From contig NKIO01000016.1 in the NCBI GenBank assembly GCA_002255935.1, positions 1 through 59,717 of the forward strand: a stretch of DNA of 59,717 nt, in the 5' to 3' direction. The translations under genes were made by a program, and so were the position numbers. The notes under the pieces were generated by a model, which had not been told where the DNA came from, did not search any database, and worked only from the letters and a program-made list of their open reading frames with translations. How positions within the stretch are numbered: position 1 is the stretch's first letter; each line of letters begins with the position of its first letter. Positions 55,699 through 59,717 of the stretch are shown piece by piece. Source of the DNA: Comamonadaceae bacterium PBBC2 (GTDB lineage: Bacteria; Pseudomonadota; Gammaproteobacteria; Burkholderiales; Burkholderiaceae_C).

Positions 55699-56457
55699 TC
55701 AGCGCAGCCAGGTGTCGTAAGCGGTTTTGCAGATCAGGGCCAGCACCACCCAGATGAAAACGTGGCGCACAAAGCCGGCGCCGTGCTTGAGCGCCAAACG
55801 CGTGCCGATCAGGCTGCCCACCACATTGGCCGCGCCCATGGCCAGGGCCAAGTGCCACCACACATGGCCTTTGAACGTGAACAAGGTCAAGGCCGCCAAG
55901 TTGGTCGCCACATTGATCATCTTGGCCGCGGCCGAGGCGTTCAAAAAGTCATAGCCCAGCAAGCGCACATAGGCGAACACCAGAAAACTGCCGGTGCCTG
56001 GCCCGAAAAAGCCGTCGTAAAACCCGATCACCAAGCCAATGCCAGCGGCGATCCAGGCCTCGGTCGCCCCCTGAAAGCGGGGTGCGTGGCTGCGGCCCAG
56101 GTCTTTTTTGACCAAGGTGTAGGCCAGCAACAGGCCCAGCAACACCGGCAGCGCTTTGCGAAACAAGCTGGGGTCTACCTGCGTGACGACCCAGGCACCG
56201 GCCAAAGAGCCCAGCAAGCCCATGCCGGCCGCGGGCAACAAAGAGCGCCAAGGCATGACCACCTTGCGGCTGTATTGCACGGTGGCAAAGGCGGTGCCCC
56301 AGATCGAGGCGCTTTTGTTGGTGCCAAACAATGTGGCAGGGGCCGCCCCAGGGAAGGTGGCAAACAAGGCGGGCAACAAGATCAGACCGCCACCGCCCAC
56401 GATCGAATCCACCAAACCAGCCAGCAGCGAGGCCAGCGAAACAATCAACAATTCCAT
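55699..56457 (-). CDS. TSUP-family permease (TauE/SafE type)
   Basis: 252 residues with about eight spans. Family motifs are LLAGLVDSIVGGGGLILLPALFATFPG near the N-terminus and IGFYDGFFGPGTGSFLVFAYVRLLGYDFLNASAAAKMINVATN in the second repeat. TSUP proteins move sulfite, sulfoacetate or similar anions. Given soxXYZA in the window a sulfur role is possible, but nothing links them directly. It converges with the EamA gene. Confidence 0.88.
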   Translation of the reverse strand: MELLIVSLASLLAGLVDSIVGGGGLILLPALFATFPGAAPATLFGTNKSASIWGTAFATVQYSRKVVMPWRSLLPAAGMGLLGSLAGAWVVTQVDPSLFRKALPVLLGLLLAYTLVKKDLGRSHAPRFQGATEAWIAAGIGLVIGFYDGFFGPGTGSFLVFAYVRLLGYDFLNASAAAKMINVATNLAALTLFTFKGHVWWHLALAMGAANVVGSLIGTRLALKHGAGFVRHVFIWVVLALICKTAYDTWLR

Positions 56458-56511
56458 GCGGGCGATTGTGGCATTGGGGGCGCGACAGCCCTGTCGGCCC
56501 AGCGACGGGCG

Positions 56512-56537
56512 AAAAAAAAGCGCCGCTTGCGCGGCGC
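56512..56537 (-). terminator. Terminator for the minus-strand transcript of the GMC gene
   Basis: A GC-rich hairpin, GCGCCGC-TTGC-GCGGCGC, is next to a run of eight A on the plus strand, which reads as a T-run downstream of the hairpin on the minus strand. It lies between the GMC oxidoreductase gene and the TSUP gene. Confidence 0.8.
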
Positions 56538-56676
56538 CTGAGAAGTCACATCTCGTTTGGATGTTGGTTCATGTTGGAGTTCTTAGGGGTTCGAGTTGTC
56601 TCCTCGGCCCTCGGGATGCAAGGTACTGCTTTGCATCGAGTGGGTGAAATGTAAGGGCTGTCTGCGACAGAAAGCC

Positions 56677-56709
56677 TCAGGGATTTCCCGATTTACGGGA
56701 AATCCCTGA
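56677..56709. repeat. Long perfect inverted repeat downstream of the GMC gene
   Basis: Arms TCAGGGATTTCCCG and CGGGAAATCCCTGA (14 bp each) enclose the loop ATTTA. A second smaller stem (GGCT-TCTG/CAGA-AGCC) lies just beside it at about 56656-56676. Together they make a structured 3' region in the 286-base gap. No T-run follows. Confidence 0.65.
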
Positions 56710-56743
56710 TCAAAACTGGATGTGAGCTGACAAAAGCCGGGTT

Positions 56744-58465
56744 TCAGCCTGCCGAACGCTCAGCGTCTTGCGCGATCCATTGCGCCGCTTTCTCGGCAAT
56801 CATCAAGGTGGGACTGTTGGTGTTGCCGCTCGTGATGGTGGGCATCACACCCGCGTCCACCACACGCAGCCCGGCCACCCCACGCACTTGCAGACGCGCA
56901 TTGACCGCGGCCATCGGGTCATCGTCACGCCCCATGCGGGTGGTGCCCACGGGATGGAAGATGGTGCTGGCGATGTCGCCGGCCAGCTTGGCCAGCTCTT
57001 CATCGGTCTGGTACTGCACGCCGGGCTTGAACTCTTCGGGCTGGAAGGGTTTCATGGCCTCTTGGTCCATGATGCGGCGGGTCACGCGCAGGCTGTCGGC
57101 GGCCACCTTGCGGTCCACCTCGGTGGCCAGGTAGTTGGGCGCAATGGCCGGGGCGTCGCCAAACTGGTTGGTCTTAATCTGCACGCTGCCGCGGCTGGTG
57201 GGGTTCAGGTTGCACACGCTGGCGGTGATGGCCGGGAAGCTGTGCAGCGGCTCGCCAAACGCATCCAGGCTCAGTGGTTGCACGTGGTACTGCAAGTTGG
57301 CGTGCGGCTGCGAGGGGTCGCTCTTGGTGAACGCGCCCAACTGGCTAGGGGCCATGCTCATGGGGCCGGTGCGCTTGAGGGCGTATTCCAGCCCGATCAT
57401 GGCTTTGCCCCAGAGGCTGTTCGCCAAGGTGTTGAGGGTCTTGGCGTTTTTGACCTTGTAGACCGAGCGGATTTGCAAATGGTCTTGCAAATTGGCCCCC
57501 ACGCCAGGCAAGTCGTGCTTGACCTCGACGCCTTTGTCTTTCAGCAAAGCACCAGGGCCGATGCCTGACAACTGCAAAATTTGCGCCGAGCCGATGCTGC
57601 CCGCGCTCAAAATCACTTCACGGGTGGCTTTGACTTCGACCATTTCCACGCCCGACCAGACCTGCACACCGGTGCAGCGTTGGCTGCCGTCGGCTTGGGT
57701 CCCCAGAATCAGCTTGGCCACCTGAGCCTTGTTCCACAGCTCAAAGTTGGGACGGGCGTAACAGGTGGGGCGCAAAAAGGCCTTGGCCGTGTTCCAGCGC
57801 CAACCGTCTTTTTGGTTGACCTCGAAATAGCTCACGCCCTCGTTGTTGCCCCGGTTGAAGTCGTCGGTGGCCGGAATGCCTGCTTGCTGGGCGGCTTGCG
57901 CAAACGCATCGAGCACGTCCCAGCGCAGGCGCTGTTTTTCAATGCGCCATTCGCCACCGGTGTTGCGCCCGCGCAAGGTGTGCAGGTAACTGCCCTTGGG
58001 CAAATCGGTGGGGGCCAGCAATTCGGACTTGGCGCCCTTGGCCCCGTGAAACTCGTTGGCGCCCTTGTAGTGGTCTTCGTGCAGCTTGAAGTACGGCAGC
58101 GTCTGGTCCCAGCGCCATTCGTCGTTGCCGGTGATCTGCGCCCATTGGTCGTAGTCACGCGACTGGCCGCGCATGTAAATCATGCCGTTGATGCTGGAGC
58201 AACCGCCCAGCACCTTGCCACGTGGGTAGCGCAGGCTGCGACCATTCAAACCTTCGGCCGGCTCGGTCTGGTACATCCAGTCGGTGCGCGGGTTGCCAAT
58301 GCAGTACAGATAGCCCACGGGAATGTGCACCCAGTGGTAATCGTCTTTTTTACCGGCCTCCAGCAACAGCACACGCTTGCTGGCGTCAGCGCTCAAGCGG
58401 TTGGCCAGCAAGCTGCCGGCCGTGCCACCGCCCACGATGATGTAGTCGAAGGTGTTGTCGTTCAT
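56744..58465 (-). CDS. GMC-family FAD oxidoreductase (choline/alcohol dehydrogenase-like)
   Basis: 573 residues. The FAD-binding motif is FDYIIVGGGTAGSLLANRLS; the GMC signatures are RGKVLGGCSSINGMIYMRG and the later GSIGSAQILQLSGIGP. The C-terminal active-site region has FHPVGTTRMG and SGNTNSPTLMIAEKAA with His and Asn. It oxidises an alcohol to an aldehyde; the substrate is unknown. GGAAG lies before the ATG at 58465. It is transcribed in the same direction as the dehydrogenase gene upstream, which might act on the aldehyde. Confidence 0.9.
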   Translation of the reverse strand: MNDNTFDYIIVGGGTAGSLLANRLSADASKRVLLLEAGKKDDYHWVHIPVGYLYCIGNPRTDWMYQTEPAEGLNGRSLRYPRGKVLGGCSSINGMIYMRGQSRDYDQWAQITGNDEWRWDQTLPYFKLHEDHYKGANEFHGAKGAKSELLAPTDLPKGSYLHTLRGRNTGGEWRIEKQRLRWDVLDAFAQAAQQAGIPATDDFNRGNNEGVSYFEVNQKDGWRWNTAKAFLRPTCYARPNFELWNKAQVAKLILGTQADGSQRCTGVQVWSGVEMVEVKATREVILSAGSIGSAQILQLSGIGPGALLKDKGVEVKHDLPGVGANLQDHLQIRSVYKVKNAKTLNTLANSLWGKAMIGLEYALKRTGPMSMAPSQLGAFTKSDPSQPHANLQYHVQPLSLDAFGEPLHSFPAITASVCNLNPTSRGSVQIKTNQFGDAPAIAPNYLATEVDRKVAADSLRVTRRIMDQEAMKPFQPEEFKPGVQYQTDEELAKLAGDIASTIFHPVGTTRMGRDDDPMAAVNARLQVRGVAGLRVVDAGVMPTITSGNTNSPTLMIAEKAAQWIAQDAERSAG

Positions 58466-58505
58466 GTTCTTCCCAGTCTCCTGATGGAACGATTGTGCCT
58501 GTGGA

Positions 58506-58617
58506 TTTTTGCAGGTCGACGCTTGAGCGCCGACTTTCATCGGGGTGATGCACGCATGGCAAGGGAACTGTTTGGATCTGCACACCTTGTCGGACCTGAA
58601 GGTGCTGACCTACAAAG
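58506..58617. repeat. Palindromic extragenic repeat, copy 3
   Basis: The left arm is TGCAGGTCGACGCTTGAGCG followed by CCGAC; the right arm is GTCGGACCTGAAGGTGCTGA followed by CCTACAA. They match copies 1 and 2 but are about 50 bases further apart. It occupies the 319-base gap between the GMC gene and the dehydrogenase; nothing else was recognised there. Confidence 0.65.
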
Positions 58618-58784
58618 GCCGCCGATTGTGCCTGCGGATGAGAAGTCAATCTCACAAAAGTTGTAGCGTCCGCGATCCGGGCTGGCACGCTGGGCCGATT
58701 TGCTGGCGCGAAGCGACTGATGAGGCCCTGCGGCCCCGGCCAGTCGCCCGCGCGGAAATCACCACGGCTGTTGACCACGGCAAT

Positions 58785-59717
<933 letters not shown>

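Overview
The window is GC-rich DNA, densely packed with overlapping operons, from a betaproteobacterium. Gene content points to Burkholderiales, most likely Comamonadaceae (a Limnohabitans/Rhodoferax-like freshwater heterotroph). The pointers are a split metH with an S-adenosylhomocysteine riboswitch, a DUF6352-like neighbour of metH, TRAP transport, Sox genes, a torF-glnK-amtB operon and a PII-like gene next to an RND metal pump. There is no rRNA, tRNA or CRISPR array, so this placement is inference from gene content.

Layout. 1-4132: the end of a molybdenum hydroxylase large subunit, translationally coupled to soxX-soxY-soxZ, then soxA behind a 42-bp tandem repeat. 4133-8263: recQ; a frameshifted queC; the homocysteine-binding half of methionine synthase (metH part 1); a 17-bp minisatellite. 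8264-14955: a tyrosine phosphatase, a PAS histidine kinase and NarL-type regulator, and a cyanate utilisation operon (ABC transporter plus cyanase) behind a sigma-54-type promoter. 15156-15955: a lower-GC two-gene module that looks like a toxin-antitoxin pair with an ADP-ribosyltransferase-like toxin. 16048-19983: an SAH riboswitch, the other half of metH and a DUF6352-like gene.

20002-23867: an ECF sigma factor and its NrsF-type anti-sigma factor, divergent from a four-gene operon (small Cys-rich secreted precursor, DUF692/MNIO enzyme, DUF2063 partner, DoxX membrane protein). This matches the recently described HvfABC/bufferin/Gig class of metal-stress RiPP systems. The two divergent promoters carry the same motif with the same spacing. 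23885-32955: an MFS transporter, then an apparent L-fucose (or related aldose) oxidation cluster: mutarotase, GntR regulator, DapA-like aldolase, TRAP transporter and PfkB kinase on one strand, aldose dehydrogenase and lactonase on the other.

32972-45227: comM/yifB; the NtrC/sigma-54-type torF-glnK-amtB operon; an SMP-30 lactonase; glcE-glcF; a zinc-ribbon protein; an orphan antitoxin cut off by an IS256-family remnant; a VOC protein, WYL regulator, GyrI-like and EVE proteins; an NhaR-like LysR regulator. 45249-51229: a PII-like protein with an RND heavy-metal efflux system (A, B and C components). 51410-59717: glutathione peroxidase, two EamA exporters, DedA, alanine racemase, a TSUP permease, a GMC oxidoreductase and a methylmalonate-semialdehyde dehydrogenase broken by a 10-bp tandem duplication.

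Most notable are the MNIO RiPP operon with its paired ECF promoters, the riboswitch-controlled split metH, the ART-like toxin-antitoxin module, a SoxY without its usual glycine-rich substrate arm, several families of extragenic repeats, and two frameshifted housekeeping genes that are either real lesions or assembly errors.
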